Shown: one piece after another, positions 7,854 through 16,821 of the stretch
Layout of the letters: every line of letters starts with the position of its first letter
How positions within the stretch are numbered: position 1 is the first letter of the stretch
Source of the DNA: Nakamurella alba
GTDB taxonomy: Bacteria > Actinomycetota > Actinomycetes > Mycobacteriales > Nakamurellaceae
DNA: 64,000 nt
Assembly: GCF_009707545.1 (NCBI RefSeq)
Contig: NZ_WLYK01000005.1
Coordinates: forward strand, 496,001-560,000
Direction of reading: 5' to 3'
Position numbers and translations under genes: made by a program
Notes under the pieces: model-generated
The model's input: only the letters and a program-made list of their open reading frames with translations
What the model was told of the DNA's origin: nothing
Database searches by the model: none

Positions 7854-9844
7854 CGGTCCAACCCGATCCGCGCGAAGCGACCGAGGACGAGCTGCGGCTC
7901 GCCCTCGAGTCCGCCAACATCCCCACCCTGCTGATGACGGTGGCGCACCTGACCGGCGACCACTCGTGGCTCGAGGAGCCGTACCGGCCGACCCGCACCG
8001 TGGCGCTGGACGACCACGACACCGGCGGCCTCTCGCCGGAGCGGCAGGCGGAGGTGCGCGCGGCGACGCTGGAGGTGCTGCGCCGGGAGCGGGACGGCAG
8101 CCTGCCGACGCCGGAGCCGCCGACCGACCAGCAGATCGTCGAGATGCTGTCGGTGGCGATGGGCGAGACCGTGCCGGCCGAGTACGGGCCGATGCTGGCG
8201 GAGGAGTCGCGGTTCCGGCTGCGGGACGTCACCTGGACCGCTGAACCCCCGACCGCAAGGCTCGCCGACTTCAAGGTGCTGGTGGTCGGGGCGGGGGTGT
8301 CCGGGATCTGCACGGCCATCAAGCTGAAGGCGCTGGGCATCCCGTTCACCGTGGTGGAGAAGAACGACGACATCGGCGGCACGTGGCTGGAGAACGACTA
8401 CCCGGGATCGGGCGTGGACACGCCGAGCCACCTGTACTCGTTCTCGTTCGAGCCGAGCCCGACGTGGTCGCGGTACTACGCGAAGCAGCCGGAGATCCTG
8501 GCCTACCTGCTGCGGATCGTGGACAAGTACGACCTGCGCAGCTCCATCGAGTTCGGGGTGGAGGTGGAGTCGGCGGAGTACGACCCGGCGTCCTCGTCCT
8601 GGCGGGTGGGGCTGAAGCGGGCGGGCGGTGCGGTGTCGGTGGAGAACCCGAACGTGCTGATCACCTCGGTGGGGCAGCTGAATCGGGCGCAGTTCCCGTC
8701 GACGCCGGGGCTGGCCGACTTCGCCGGGCCGATGTTCCACTCGGCGCAGTGGCAGCACGACGTGGACCTGGCCGGTAAGCGGGTGGCGGTGCTGGGCACC
8801 GGGGCGAGCGCGATGCAGATCGTGCCGACGCTCGCCGGGACGCCGGCGGAGCTGACCGTGTTCCAGCGCTCGCCGCAGTGGGCGGCGCCGGTGAAGAACT
8901 ACCGGCGGGACATCAGCGCGGGCAAGCAGGTGCTGCTGGAGCACGTGCCGTACTACGCGACCTGGTACCGGATCCGGCTGCTGTGGATGTTCAACGACAA
9001 GCTGCACGAGTCGCTGCAGGTGGACCCGGCGTGGGAGTTCCCGGAGCGGTCGATCAACGCGGCGAACGACAAGCACCGGGCGTTCTTCACCGAGCACATC
9101 CGGCGTGAGATCGCCGGCCGCGAGGACCTGTGGGACAAGGTGCTGCCGACCTACCCGCCGTACGGCAAGCGGATCCTGATGGACAACGGCTGGTACGAGG
9201 CCATCCAGCGGGACGACGTGGAGCTGGTGACCACGGCCGTCGATCACGTGGAACCCGATGCGGTGGTGACGGCGGACGGGCAGCGGCACGAGGCGGACGT
9301 GCTGGTGCTGGCGACCGGGTTCCAGAGCAAGCGGGTGCTGTACCCGATGGACATCCGCGGGGCGAGCGGTACGTCGATCCGCGAGCTGTGGGGCGACGAG
9401 GACGCCCGGGCCTACCTGGGCATGACGGTGCCGGACTTCCCGAACCTGTTCGTGGTGTACGGGCCGAACACCAACCTCGGCCACGGCGGCAGCGTCATCT
9501 TCCACACGGAATGCCAGGTCAACTACATCACCCGGCTCCTGGTGCAGATGCTGGAGCAGGGGATCGCGTCGATCGATGTGCGGCAGGAGGTGTTCGACCG
9601 GTACAACGCCGACGTCGATGCCGCGCACGAGAAGATGATCTGGAATCACCCCGGGGTGGACACCTGGTACCGGAACTCCTCGGGCCGGGTCGTGACGAAC
9701 ACCCCCTGGCGGCTGGTGGACTACTGGGCGATGACCCGGCGGCCGGACCTGTCGGACTACCAGGTGACGCGGCTCGGCACGACCGTCCCCGCTGGTACCG
9801 GCGGCGGCGCGAGAGGTCCTGTTCCGGGCGCGGGCAGGCCGTAG
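7850..9844 (+). CDS. Flavin-containing Baeyer-Villiger monooxygenase
   Basis: The 664-residue protein has an N-terminal helical extension of about 135 residues, as in 4-hydroxyacetophenone-monooxygenase-like members. The FAD Rossmann motif VVGAGVSGICTAI follows (about 144-156), then the Baeyer-Villiger fingerprint FAGPMFHSAQW (FxGxxxHxxxW, about 290-300), a NADPH-binding Rossmann motif VLGTGASA (about 313) and an ATG-type motif VLATGF (about 483). The family inserts an oxygen atom next to a ketone carbonyl using NADPH and O2, making an ester or lactone. The start is GTG 7850, overlapping the esterase stop. The substrate is unknown. Confidence 0.92.
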   Translation: MTVQPDPREATEDELRLALESANIPTLLMTVAHLTGDHSWLEEPYRPTRTVALDDHDTGGLSPERQAEVRAATLEVLRRERDGSLPTPEPPTDQQIVEMLSVAMGETVPAEYGPMLAEESRFRLRDVTWTAEPPTARLADFKVLVVGAGVSGICTAIKLKALGIPFTVVEKNDDIGGTWLENDYPGSGVDTPSHLYSFSFEPSPTWSRYYAKQPEILAYLLRIVDKYDLRSSIEFGVEVESAEYDPASSSWRVGLKRAGGAVSVENPNVLITSVGQLNRAQFPSTPGLADFAGPMFHSAQWQHDVDLAGKRVAVLGTGASAMQIVPTLAGTPAELTVFQRSPQWAAPVKNYRRDISAGKQVLLEHVPYYATWYRIRLLWMFNDKLHESLQVDPAWEFPERSINAANDKHRAFFTEHIRREIAGREDLWDKVLPTYPPYGKRILMDNGWYEAIQRDDVELVTTAVDHVEPDAVVTADGQRHEADVLVLATGFQSKRVLYPMDIRGASGTSIRELWGDEDARAYLGMTVPDFPNLFVVYGPNTNLGHGGSVIFHTECQVNYITRLLVQMLEQGIASIDVRQEVFDRYNADVDAAHEKMIWNHPGVDTWYRNSSGRVVTNTPWRLVDYWAMTRRPDLSDYQVTRLGTTVPAGTGGGARGPVPGAGRP

Positions 9845-9877
9845 GGTCAGGGTTTGCTATCGGTGGATCGGGGGTGA

Positions 9878-10654
9878 GTGGTGGCCGGCAGGGTGGAGCG
9901 GGCGCCGTCCCGCGGTGAGCTGTCCGCGCACACTGCCCGGCGCATCCTGCGGGACGTCACCGAGCGCGGGTTGCGGGTGGGGGAGTCGCTGGGCGACGAG
10001 TCCTGGCTGATCGAGCACTACGACGTGTCCCGCGGGACGCTGCGCGAGGCGCTGAAGCTGCTGTCCTTCCTCGGCGCGATCACGGTGAAATCCGGGCCGC
10101 GGGGCGGTCCGCAGCTCACCACGCCCGGGTCGGCGGTGGTGGGGTCGGCGCTGGGGATGGTGGTGCAATTCCGCGGGGCCACCCTGCACACGGTGTTCCA
10201 GGCCCGGGCCGCGATCGAGCCGGCCGTCGCCGCGCTGGCCGCGTCCTGCCGGAACGAGACCGACCTGCGGGTGCTGGACCGCCAGGTCGACCTGCTCCGC
10301 GCCGCCCAGTCCACCCACGGCCCGGTGTATGCCGGCCACTCCGAGCGCTTCAACTTGTTGCTTGCCGAGGCCTCCCACAACGAGGTCCTGGCCACCACCG
10401 TGCCGGCCATGGCGGCCATGACCGCTGCTGTGACATGGCGTTATGGTCCTGGGATGCGTCCGGAGCTGACCGAGCGGATCGGGCGGGTGGTGGCAGCGGT
10501 GCGGGACTCTGATCCTGCGGCGGCGACCGCTGAACATGCGGCGATGTTCGGCTGGCTCATCGACGAGCTCCTCGAGTCCCAGCCGGCGCGGATGCAGGCG
10601 AGGATCCTCTGGCCGGATGTGGATGAGATCCTGGCGGATCAGCGGTACGGGTGA
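9878..10654 (+). CDS. GntR-family transcriptional regulator (FadR/FCD subfamily)
   Basis: The 258-residue protein has an N-terminal winged helix (RVGESLGDESWLIEHYDVSR, then GTLREALKLL; about 30-65) with the conserved SRGTLREAL recognition segment. A C-terminal all-helical FCD-type ligand domain follows, with metal-site-like residues around FNLLLAEASHNEV (Asp is not seen where FadR-like proteins often have it). Such proteins are usually dimeric repressors released by a carboxylic acid or acyl-CoA ligand. It lies 33 bases after the monooxygenase and closes the operon. The twin palindromes at 2643 and 2807 are its most likely targets (inference). Confidence 0.87.
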   Translation: MVAGRVERAPSRGELSAHTARRILRDVTERGLRVGESLGDESWLIEHYDVSRGTLREALKLLSFLGAITVKSGPRGGPQLTTPGSAVVGSALGMVVQFRGATLHTVFQARAAIEPAVAALAASCRNETDLRVLDRQVDLLRAAQSTHGPVYAGHSERFNLLLAEASHNEVLATTVPAMAAMTAAVTWRYGPGMRPELTERIGRVVAAVRDSDPAAATAEHAAMFGWLIDELLESQPARMQARILWPDVDEILADQRYG

Positions 10655-10748
10655 CCGCCTCGAATACCACGAACCGAGCGCGAAAGCCTAGGTACCACGT
10701 AGCATAGACGGCAGAACTGTCGACACCTTGAACGGGGGAGCCTAAGCC

Positions 10749-13274
10749 GTGTCCGAAAACCAGACGGTAGACATCCAACCCACTCCGAATGTGCTGCTAG
10801 CACTCACACGGACCCCGATCACGCCAATCGACGCACTGTGCGAACTTATCGACAACTCGCTTGACTCCTTCCGCAGCGCCGATGTCTCGGGTGGCGCCGC
10901 AAAGCCGCGCCATGTCATCGTGGACCTACCGGGCATTACTGAAGTAGCCCGAGGGGAGGGCCTGGTGCGAATCAGGGATACAGGACCCGGCCTGACCCTC
11001 CAGCAAGTGACTAACGCACTGAAGGCCGGCTTCTCGTCGAAGAACGCCTTCGACACACTTGGACTCTTCGGTATGGGTTTCAACATCGCGACTGGCAAGT
11101 TGGGCCGACAGACAACAATTGTCACCGCCGCGGAAGACGACGACATGGCGCTACAAGTCGAGCTGGACCTTCCTTCACTAATAGAGAATGAATCGTTCGA
11201 AGTACCGACCTCCCGGATCCATAAGCCCCATGGAATGCGTCATGGAACCATTGTCGAGATCCGAGGTTGGTGGCCCGACAAGGATCCAAACAATGCCTTT
11301 ATACGTAGACTCGCCGCTACACCGCGTAAGACGATTCGAGAACAGCTTGCAAGGCGATACGCAACCCTGCTCAGAAGAACGTCGGAGAATCCCATAAGGA
11401 TCACAGTTAACGATGACACGCATCCAGCATTCGAACATTGCGTGTGGGGCGAACACCGATTTGTGGAGCGAGCTGGCCGCGGCCGAATCAATGCTCGAAT
11501 AGTATTCGACGAAGTTCTGGCGAGCTCGGTCAGGTGCATACAGGACGGATCTGACATGGGCGGAAACGAGGTCTGTCTGCGATGCGGCGGTCGAGACAGC
11601 CGCATGGTTGAAGAGCGCGTCAAAGGGTGGGTCGGAGTTCAGCGATTCGACGACCAGAACGAATACGGCATCGACCTGATACGAAATGGCCGGGCGATTC
11701 GAGTGCAGGAGAAGAGCGCCTTCTTCGAGAATATCGACGAGGACACGAAGAAGTCAGAACGCGAATATCCTGTAGATCAACAGTACGGCCGAATAGTGGG
11801 CGAAGTGCACTTAGATCACGTGCCAGTCGATTTCACCAAGCAAGATTTTCAGCGCACCAGTGATGAATGGCACGCTGCGATGGAGTTTCTGCGAGGCAAA
11901 TCGCTACTTCCAAGCAGATGGCCCGAAGGATACGACAACACTTCCCCGGTCTCGCAGATATTCCAGGGATACCGCAAGGTCCGAAACTTTGGCACGCCAG
12001 ATATGTACATGGGCGAGTACAATCCCGCTAAAGGTAAGGCCGACAGGGTCGCGAGGTCAGTGGAGCGCGAATATCTTGAATTGTTCAAAGCGAAAGTACC
12101 TGGCTACTATGATGACGAAAAATGGTGGGAACTGGTCGTCCGGGCTGGCGACAAACCAATAGACACTCTGCCCGAATGTCCCGAATGTCAATACCAGAAC
12201 GCGCCGAACGCAGAGATGTGCGAGATGTGCGGGCACGTGCTCGACGGCAAGGCATGTCTAAACGCCAATTGTACAGAGACTATTCCGCGGTCGGCAATTG
12301 CATGCCCGACGTGCGGCGCATCACAGGTTCCAGAGGTTCGTGACCCTTGGAAGTGCAATATCTGTGACAGTGTGAACCCTTCTGAATCGGAAAAGTGCGA
12401 GCGGTGCGATGAGCTTCGCGGAGCACCGAACCCATCCGATCCGGAAACGCTCGCACTAACGGCGGAACGTTGGGATGACCTATCAATTGATGGTCTGAAA
12501 CTACAACTAGCCGACGGAAGTACGAGCTCGCCTATCGATCTGGTGAGCTACCTGGTCCCTAGACCTATCGTTCCCAAATTTGGGCGGCCCAGGGTTCCTG
12601 TTGCTACCAGGCGACACGCGGTCAGGATAGAAATCTACTTCGATCGTACACACCCGGCGTTCGCTGATTACGGGATGCGACCGGAGGACGCCGCGGCTAC
12701 GGAGCTTGCTCATTATATGTATGAACGCCACCCGGGGCTTATCGGACGCGTCGAACATTCTCCGGCCACTCTGATGGCGCAGATCCTCCAGGTCGCCTGG
12801 GGCGATGATCTTGCCGAGTCTCCAGAGACCGTGAAAGCAGAGGTCAATGCCCTATTTGCCTTGATATCGGAGAAGGCAGCAAAGTTGGGATCAGCGCCCG
12901 ACTTTTATGGCGAGCTCGATGAAGGACAGCAGGGGAATCTTGCGAGTGCAATCATCGCCTCAGGAGCCGACTTGACTCAGTTCAGTTCTCTCAAGCAGTC
13001 TGGGGAATATCTTACCTACGCCGATCTCTCCACTCTTGTCGGCTTCTTCCGGTTCAGCCCGGCCGAGTGGTTCACGGAAAACGTCTGGTCCGAGGATTGG
13101 CCAGGCGAAGAACTAGGAACAGTGGTAGCTCAACGACTCAGGTCTGAGCTCACTACCAAGTATCAAAGGTGCTTGGAGGATTGCGCATCATATGTTGAGT
13201 ACAGGAATCCTGAACGACTTCTGGTGACTCGAGCGAAGGCAGCAGTCGACTTCCTATCTGCCAAACTGCAGTAG
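10749..13274 (+). CDS. MORC/MutL-like GHKL ATPase with zinc-ribbon array
   Basis: The 841-residue protein opens with a GHKL ATP-binding fold: ELIDNS (32-37, N-box Glu/Asp/Asn), IRDTGPGL (75-82, G1 box), GLFGMGFNIATGKLG (105-119, ATP lid/G2) and HGTIVEIRG. A transducer-like region follows. Between about residues 475 and 553 sit three pairs of CxxC knuckles (CPEC/CEMC, CLNANC/CPTC, CNIC/CERC), typical of RanBP2/rubredoxin-like zinc ribbons. The C-terminal 250 residues match no family I recognise. MORC-like ATPases in bacteria are known from restriction-modification-type neighbourhoods and are thought to clamp or remodel DNA. GTG start with GGGGGAG upstream. The next gene follows after 31 bases. 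Base composition is clearly more A+T-rich than the genes to the left. Confidence 0.82.
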   Translation: MSENQTVDIQPTPNVLLALTRTPITPIDALCELIDNSLDSFRSADVSGGAAKPRHVIVDLPGITEVARGEGLVRIRDTGPGLTLQQVTNALKAGFSSKNAFDTLGLFGMGFNIATGKLGRQTTIVTAAEDDDMALQVELDLPSLIENESFEVPTSRIHKPHGMRHGTIVEIRGWWPDKDPNNAFIRRLAATPRKTIREQLARRYATLLRRTSENPIRITVNDDTHPAFEHCVWGEHRFVERAGRGRINARIVFDEVLASSVRCIQDGSDMGGNEVCLRCGGRDSRMVEERVKGWVGVQRFDDQNEYGIDLIRNGRAIRVQEKSAFFENIDEDTKKSEREYPVDQQYGRIVGEVHLDHVPVDFTKQDFQRTSDEWHAAMEFLRGKSLLPSRWPEGYDNTSPVSQIFQGYRKVRNFGTPDMYMGEYNPAKGKADRVARSVEREYLELFKAKVPGYYDDEKWWELVVRAGDKPIDTLPECPECQYQNAPNAEMCEMCGHVLDGKACLNANCTETIPRSAIACPTCGASQVPEVRDPWKCNICDSVNPSESEKCERCDELRGAPNPSDPETLALTAERWDDLSIDGLKLQLADGSTSSPIDLVSYLVPRPIVPKFGRPRVPVATRRHAVRIEIYFDRTHPAFADYGMRPEDAAATELAHYMYERHPGLIGRVEHSPATLMAQILQVAWGDDLAESPETVKAEVNALFALISEKAAKLGSAPDFYGELDEGQQGNLASAIIASGADLTQFSSLKQSGEYLTYADLSTLVGFFRFSPAEWFTENVWSEDWPGEELGTVVAQRLRSELTTKYQRCLEDCASYVEYRNPERLLVTRAKAAVDFLSAKLQ

Positions 13275-13305
13275 CGTCTGTCCGCCGAAAGCCAGGAAAC
13301 TAGTC

Positions 13306-15036
13306 TTGTTTTTGAACGAACTGACACTCAGTGGCGCGTCATGGCAAGCATTCGAGCGCCTGGTCGTTCGCCTGCTGCTGTCGCGCGGCTACACGCAAGT
13401 ACGGCTGGCGGGATCCAGCGGCGACGGAGGCGCCGATGTGACCGCCAACTTGAATGGCAAGAGATGGCTGTTCCAGTGCAAGCGGTGGCGGAACGCCGTA
13501 GGAATCGCGACCGTCGACGAGACACTGCAGGCCATGCATACCTATGGCGCTGACGTGCCAGTAGTAGTGAGCCGAAATGGGTTCACTACTGATGTACGAG
13601 AACTGCAGCGGCGACTGGCTTTGGCCGGCACCCCGTTGCAACTGTGGGATTCAAGCAGCTTACTGAAGCTCATCAAGAGGTGCCGACCGGAGCCGATCAC
13701 ACAACAAGACCCCGAACGTTATGAACTGCGCGACTACCAGCGGAGGGCTGTCGAAGCGGTAATGAACGATCGGTTCCGGGGCGCGAGGAGCGCCCTGCTG
13801 GTGCTTGCGACTGGCCTCGGAAAGACGCACATTGCGGCGGAAACCCTCCGAGAGATTACCAAGGCGAATGGGCCGGTAAGAACACTTGTGCTCGCTCACC
13901 GTAACGAACTGGTCTATCAGCTGGAGAAGGCCTTCTGGCCGTCCTTGACAGCCGAACAGGCGACCGCTATCTGGAATGGAGTAGAACGTCCAGACGTCGA
14001 TGTGCTCAGGGAGATAGATGTGGTTTTCGCTTGCGTGGATTCTGTAGCCGCGGCGGCGAGCCAGTCTCCTGAGATGCTTGAGGGCTTTGATCTAGTTATC
14101 GTAGACGAGTGTCACCATCTCGGTTCGGCGACTTACGATGCCGTACTCTCGGCGCTGTCGGCCGGCGACGGCGGTACATTCCTCATAGGGCTAACGGCGA
14201 CTCCCTGGCGCCCAGACGGCGCGGATCTGTCCCGGTGGTTCGATTTGCCGGCAGCGAGTATCGACCTCGTCCAGGGTCTCCGACAGGGATTCTTGGCTAA
14301 CGTCGACTACCGAATGTTCACGGACAACATCAGATGGGAGAGTATTGCCGCTATAGATGGAGTCTCTCTGACTCCTAAGGGTATCAACCGTACGCTCTTC
14401 ATCGAGGAATGGGACGATGCTGTCATTGACCGACTCCGGGAGGCCTGGACCGAGGTAGAGAATCCGAAAGCGATTGTGTTCTGTGGAACAATTGATCACG
14501 CTATCGAGGTTGCCGCCAAGGTGAACTCTCTTGGGTTCAGCAAAGCTGTAGCGCTTCACTCAAGGATGACAGCTGGCAGGGACAGCGTAGTCCAACGGAA
14601 CAGGGTTCTTTGGGACTTTGCAGAGGGGACGGTAGGAATACTGACCGCTGTAGATATCCTCAACGAAGGCGTTGATGTACCTGACGTCAACATCGTGGTC
14701 TTTCAGCGTGTAACTCATAGCCGTAGGATATTCATACAGCAGCTTGGAAGAGGGCTGAGGATCACTCCAGGGAAGGAGAAGGTGATCGTCCTTGACTTTG
14801 TTTCGGATGTTCGAAGGATTGCGGCAGGGCTAGATCTGCAATCATCACTTAACAGACCACTTGGGGGTGACCGGATCAGGTTGGGAAGTTCAGTCAGTTT
14901 CATGCGCCACGGCCAAGTAGACCAGAGTGGTAATGACTTTCTCAGAGAGTGGCTTGGTGACATCGAGGGCCTAGAGAGTGCGGGAGACGACAACCATATC
15001 TTGAGATTTCCCCCGACTAACCCACCTGTGGGTTAG
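13306..15036 (+). CDS. Mrr-type nuclease domain fused to SF2 DEAD/H helicase
   Basis: The 576-residue protein has an N-terminal restriction-endonuclease-like domain of the Mrr type (about 10-125), with the active-site pattern GDGGADVTA (Asp44) and FQCKRW (Gln57, Lys59). An SF2 helicase core follows: motif I ATGLGKTH (168-175), motif II DECHH (267-271), motif III LTATP and motif VI QQLGRGLR (about 479-486). Such fusions couple DNA translocation to cleavage and are recurrent in phage-defence loci. The start is a TTG at 13306 with AGGA about nine bases upstream; a second TTG lies two codons later. It is the middle gene of a three-gene run with the GHKL ATPase and the winged-helix protein. Confidence 0.87.
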   Translation: MFLNELTLSGASWQAFERLVVRLLLSRGYTQVRLAGSSGDGGADVTANLNGKRWLFQCKRWRNAVGIATVDETLQAMHTYGADVPVVVSRNGFTTDVRELQRRLALAGTPLQLWDSSSLLKLIKRCRPEPITQQDPERYELRDYQRRAVEAVMNDRFRGARSALLVLATGLGKTHIAAETLREITKANGPVRTLVLAHRNELVYQLEKAFWPSLTAEQATAIWNGVERPDVDVLREIDVVFACVDSVAAAASQSPEMLEGFDLVIVDECHHLGSATYDAVLSALSAGDGGTFLIGLTATPWRPDGADLSRWFDLPAASIDLVQGLRQGFLANVDYRMFTDNIRWESIAAIDGVSLTPKGINRTLFIEEWDDAVIDRLREAWTEVENPKAIVFCGTIDHAIEVAAKVNSLGFSKAVALHSRMTAGRDSVVQRNRVLWDFAEGTVGILTAVDILNEGVDVPDVNIVVFQRVTHSRRIFIQQLGRGLRITPGKEKVIVLDFVSDVRRIAAGLDLQSSLNRPLGGDRIRLGSSVSFMRHGQVDQSGNDFLREWLGDIEGLESAGDDNHILRFPPTNPPVG

Positions 15037-15071
15037 ATAGGGCAACTTTCTGCTATTGAGAAGATGAAAGG

Positions 15072-15665
15072 ATGAGGCACGTGGAGCCCAAGTGGACTTC
15101 CTATATCGATGACTTGGATTCAATGCTCGAATCGCTGAGACTTGGAATTCAGCAGGACTCCGCGCCAGAGGATCTTGTGCAGGACTACCTTCGATTGAAG
15201 CGGAAGTCGGCACAGGCCTTCAAGGCACTGGTCGTTGAGAATCTACGTGACTATAGGACTGAGTGGCACACAGCTCGCTCGACGTTGGAGTACGAGATGT
15301 ATCGGCTCTACGAAGGTGTGGTGCCTGACTGGGCGCTCAAGGTCCCGTACGGTTCCGAGACCCACTATCAACTATTCTGTGTGCTTGTCGAGCGGATAGG
15401 TCGTCCTGTTGCGGCAGACCATCTTCGTGTAGTGACAGCCGATGCGGTGCATGCTGAGCGGCGTGTTCGGGAGTTGCGAGAGATCGGTCTCGACATCGAC
15501 ACATCGAAGGTCTCTGGCCGAGACAGCTACGTACTGAAGAGTCTAAACGTAGATGTCGCATTGGCGCCACATGTCGTCGCGAATCTCGTAAAGAACAGTC
15601 CAAAGCTAGGGGCGGATAAGCTACCGCTCCTTCGAAGGGTCGAAGAGGTTGGAGGAACCACCTGA
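15072..15665 (+). CDS. Uncharacterised protein with C-terminal winged-helix domain
   Basis: This 197-residue protein has a charged, mostly helical N-terminal half (about 1-95) and a C-terminal half that reads as a winged helix: LFCVLVERIGRPV, then RRVRELREIGLDIDTS (about 137-152) and YVLKS. That pattern is common in the DNA-reading N-terminal parts of HNH endonucleases from restriction loci, but no HNH motif follows here. It lies 35 bases after the nuclease-helicase and converges with the methyltransferase 20 bases away. Its place in the operon suggests a specificity or regulatory subunit (inference). I do not recognise a named family. Confidence 0.7.
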   Translation: MRHVEPKWTSYIDDLDSMLESLRLGIQQDSAPEDLVQDYLRLKRKSAQAFKALVVENLRDYRTEWHTARSTLEYEMYRLYEGVVPDWALKVPYGSETHYQLFCVLVERIGRPVAADHLRVVTADAVHAERRVRELREIGLDIDTSKVSGRDSYVLKSLNVDVALAPHVVANLVKNSPKLGADKLPLLRRVEEVGGTT

Positions 15666-15685
15666 CGGACGGACGAGGTCCAATC

Positions 15686-16711
15686 CTAGTTAAAGACGGA
15701 AGGGCTCATCTTTCGCGAGGTGGGGCCGGCTGAGGGGACTCGCTGCTTGAGCGAGGGACCCTTGCCGGCACCAATCGCAGACCGGATGCTCCTACCGATA
15801 GCACGTGCAACGGGCGGCGGAAAGGCATTTCCGACCTGTCGATATGAGGCTGTCTTACGGCCGCTGAACACCCAGTCGCTGGGGAAACCCTGGACTAGAG
15901 CCGCCATCTGCACCGTCAACCTTGGCAAGTAGTCTGCAGGATAGGAATCGTCAGGCACCTCGTTTGCAAGACCGCGACCGTCCACACCGAGGCCGAGCCA
16001 GGCAGAGCGAGCACGCGTTGGTCCCAGGTCGGGGCCCCCGTGTTTTCGAGAGCCACCAACGAGAGTAGGTCCGATGCCGTTGGCGCGGGCGGCCCAGGCA
16101 TCGGCACCCGGCCACCCACGACTCGCCATCATTGGCAGGAGCACCTGGCCGACAGTGGGAGGAGTTCCGACTGGCTCCGGCCATCGGAACGTGCCCGAGA
16201 AGCGCTTCTGGAGTGCAACTAGAATGAACCGAGGGCGCAGTTGAGGAACTCCATGTTCAGATGAATTGATGACCTGCCAGTCGCATTCGTAACCCAATTC
16301 ATCCAATTGCGACAGAATCTGTTGACGATACGTTGAGAAGCGGGCTGTGCTTAAGCCTCGCACGTTCTCCAACATCACAGCCTTAGGTTTGGTTTCCTGG
16401 ACAAGGCGCAAGGCCTCTGGAAAGAGGTCGCGCTCATCTGCGGCCCCCAGCTGCTTGCCCGCGACTGAGAACGGAGGGCACGGTACGCCGCCGGCGAGAA
16501 GATCGATTCCTCGATAGGGCCGACCATCGAAAAGGTGAACGTCCTGTTCGATGACCTCCCAGGCCGGTCGGTTCAAGCGGAGCGTCGCACAGGCATCGGG
16601 ATCGAACTCTACAGCGGCAGCATGGGCGAAGCCCGCCTGCTCAAGGCCCAGTGACTGTCCTCCGGCTCCCGCGCAGATCTCGACGACAGTCAAAGGCGGT
16701 GTGGCTATCAT
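15686..16711 (-). CDS. C5-cytosine DNA methyltransferase (Dcm-like)
   Basis: The open frame extends upstream, but the real start is the ATG at 16711, with CGAGGAG about ten bases before it and motif I immediately after; this gives 341 residues. Motifs appear in order: I EICAGAGGQSLGL (11-23), IV GGVPCPPFS with nucleophile Cys78, VI ENVRG (115-119), VIII QLRPRF (157-162), a short target-recognition region, IX RLTVQMAALVQGFP and X VGNAFPPPVA (293-302). All catalytic elements are present. It methylates cytosine at C5 in an unknown target and probably protects self DNA. It is read opposite to its neighbours and shares a 110-base divergent spacer with the Vsr gene. Confidence 0.93.
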   Translation of the reverse strand: MIATPPLTVVEICAGAGGQSLGLEQAGFAHAAAVEFDPDACATLRLNRPAWEVIEQDVHLFDGRPYRGIDLLAGGVPCPPFSVAGKQLGAADERDLFPEALRLVQETKPKAVMLENVRGLSTARFSTYRQQILSQLDELGYECDWQVINSSEHGVPQLRPRFILVALQKRFSGTFRWPEPVGTPPTVGQVLLPMMASRGWPGADAWAARANGIGPTLVGGSRKHGGPDLGPTRARSAWLGLGVDGRGLANEVPDDSYPADYLPRLTVQMAALVQGFPSDWVFSGRKTASYRQVGNAFPPPVARAIGRSIRSAIGAGKGPSLKQRVPSAGPTSRKMSPSVFN

Positions 16712-16821
16712 GATGCTGGTACTCCTCGTTCGCGAAGCAAGCGGCGGCCGCAACAGCCGGTGTGACAGGACGCGGGAGCCTCCTGAGCTACACCTACGCA
16801 CACTAGACAGGTTCCGAGTCG

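Noticed and set aside
10749..13274. Reading the GHKL ATPase as HtpG/Hsp90 or a sensor kinase
   Set aside because: There is no histidine phosphoacceptor domain, no membrane segment and no Hsp90 middle domain; the zinc ribbons and the nuclease-helicase neighbour fit the MORC/MutL-like class better.
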